DNA from: SZUA-265 sp965651905
Lineage (GTDB): Bacteria; Myxococcota_A; Polyangia; Polyangiales; Polyangiaceae
Length of the DNA: 64,000 nt
Assembly: GCA_965651905.1 (NCBI GenBank)
Contig: CBFGUG010000004.1
Location: 1 to 64,000, forward strand
Reading direction: 5' to 3'
Part shown: in pieces, positions 62,883 to 64,000 of the stretch
How positions within the stretch are numbered: position 1 is the stretch's first letter
How the letters are laid out: the number at the start of each line of letters is the position of its first letter
Notes under the pieces: model-generated
Databases searched by the model: none
What the model was told of the DNA's origin: nothing
What the model saw: only the letters and a program-made list of their open reading frames with translations
Translations under genes and position numbers: made by a program

Positions 62883-64000
62883 TGCGTTATCGATTTTTTC
62901 GGCCCCACTTCGAAGCCGAAACCGAGCAGTACCTGTCGAACGTGCGTGCGATCGACGCGTTTTGGGAAGAGTTTCGTTTCGCAGCGGCGCGTTGGAGCGA
63001 CCGCGACGTAGCTCAGTGGATAGGTCACTTGCGCGGCGCGTTGGCGCGGGTGGATCGCGGCTTGGGCGTCGAGGTGCGTGACGAACTCCATGATAACAAG
63101 CGCCTGTTCATCCTGCCGACGGACGATGCGGCGCTCATGCCGCTCGCTCAACTGATTGTCGAGCGCGCGCCCGAGGTAGCTCCGTGGACCATCGAGTGTC
63201 AGCGCCCCGCCAGCACACTCGAGCGCTCCCTGGAGATCACTCGACGGGACTGTGGCGTGGACTTGTCGACCGCGCGCGCCCGCGTGGGCGTTGGCCGGGG
63301 ACACGCGTTGGACATCGTGATCGCTTCAGAGCACTTCAGCAGCGCCGATGACGAACGAGGGATGGACGCCGCGTACTGTCTGCTCGCAGCGCTGTTGGGT
63401 GACGACGTGTTCGACAACTGGATACGCGAGATCTCGGTAACGCCACAAGCGCGCCCGAATCCACTGCGACTAGTGGGTGAACAGAGCGGCCAGTTGCCGC
63501 TGTCGATCGGCGAGCTTGCGCAAGCGGTGGCCGCGGCCGTGAGCGGCGTGGTTGCCGGGCTGCCCGAGCACCCGTGTCACCTCGACTGTGAGCGCGCTGA
63601 ATGGGTGATGTTCGAACTCGGATCCGATGAGCGAGAATCTGCTCACGAGCGAGACGCTACTGACCACGAGCCTTCGTCGGCGACGGAGCTGCCCTGTGCT
63701 GACGTGTTCGTCGCGACGAGCATGCGCCCCGAGATGTTGCGCTGCTATTTGTCGGGGGTTGGCTTCCACTCGGCGCGTTTCTCCGCGCACGGCGAGCAGT
63801 TCTGCGTGTTGCGCTACAGCCCGGCCGAGAGCGAACTGGATCGCCGTGCCGATCGCCGCATCGAAATAGAGATGCAACTCGATCGCGCGCTCGTGCCTGG
63901 ACGCCTGGGCTGCGTCGTGGGTTCGGGGATGGGGACGCAGTATGTCTACGTCTACCTCGCGCTGCAGCGTTTGGACCCTGCGCTGGAGCTATTGTGTCGT
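62882..64000 (+). CDS. Hypothetical protein, incomplete at window end
   Basis: The frame is open from ATG 62882 to the last base of the window, at least 373 codons. It begins MRYRFFRPHFEAETEQYLSN and starts inside the stop of rlpA. I recognise no domain. The chain is rich in Arg, Asp and Ala and has no export signal or membrane segment, so it should be cytoplasmic. An acidic stretch is seen near 255-275. Sequence beyond the window would be needed for a complete product. Confidence 0.7.
   Translation, partial: MRYRFFRPHFEAETEQYLSNVRAIDAFWEEFRFAAARWSDRDVAQWIGHLRGALARVDRGLGVEVRDELHDNKRLFILPTDDAALMPLAQLIVERAPEVAPWTIECQRPASTLERSLEITRRDCGVDLSTARARVGVGRGHALDIVIASEHFSSADDERGMDAAYCLLAALLGDDVFDNWIREISVTPQARPNPLRLVGEQSGQLPLSIGELAQAVAAAVSGVVAGLPEHPCHLDCERAEWVMFELGSDERESAHERDATDHEPSSATELPCADVFVATSMRPEMLRCYLSGVGFHSARFSAHGEQFCVLRYSPAESELDRRADRRIEIEMQLDRALVPGRLGCVVGSGMGTQYVYVYLALQRLDPALELLCR

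Overview
The window is a 64-kb chromosomal segment from a GC-rich Gram-negative bacterium, most probably a member of the Myxococcota. The main reasons are a FrzS-like pseudo-receiver/coiled-coil protein, a GYF/TonB-like membrane protein resembling the gliding protein AgmX/GltJ, two transmembrane Ser/Thr protein kinases, a PEGA-domain envelope protein, many short lipoproteins and frequent GTG/TTG starts. Two compatible-solute systems suggest adaptation to salt or drying. I saw no rRNA, tRNA, CRISPR array, insertion sequence or prophage. The assignment rests on gene content, not on a database search.

Layout. 1-2.6 kb: a fatty-acid desaturase and a cyclopropane fatty acid synthase, divergently transcribed, with a FadR-type palindrome between them. 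2.6-3.5 kb: two small heat-shock proteins. 3.6-11.4 kb (minus strand): an oligopeptide-type ABC importer with a fused OppB-OppC permease, preceded by a PEGA/beta-barrel envelope protein. 11.6-14.2 kb: a Cys-rich bufferin-like lipoprotein, a DUF3634-like protein and a GH12-type secreted glucanase. 14.8-23.4 kb (plus strand): priA, a DUF455 ferritin-like protein, an ATP-grasp protein, a GT-C type membrane protein with a very basic tail, and an Slt-type lytic transglycosylase.

24.2-33.2 kb is the most coherent block. Glycine/sarcosine and sarcosine/dimethylglycine N-methyltransferases (glycine to betaine) are followed, after a GspC-like protein and a sulfotransferase, by the three-gene NAGGN osmolyte set: an asparagine-synthase-like amidotransferase, a GNAT/ATP-grasp synthetase and an M42 peptidase. 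33-38 kb holds an OPT transporter, a GH113-like glycosidase and an FGE-like lipoprotein. 38.7-46.4 kb holds punA, the FrzS-like gene, hisIE, a DsbD-alpha-like lipoprotein, a DUF1232 protein, transaldolase and the GYF/TonB-like protein.

46.7-53.1 kb carries two Ser/Thr kinases flanking pgeF, then a class A penicillin-binding protein. 53.4-56.3 kb is an unusual quinol-oxidising complex: a di-heme lipoprotein, a Rieske protein and a cytochrome b fused to two c-type haem domains. 56.5-64 kb contains a mono-haem cytochrome, a lipoprotein, pyrE, an MBL hydrolase, yciO, a YheT-like hydrolase, an RlpA lipoprotein and a gene that runs off the window. Four intergenic sites carry unrelated short tandem repeats that share a period of about 14-19 bp, mostly 16-17.
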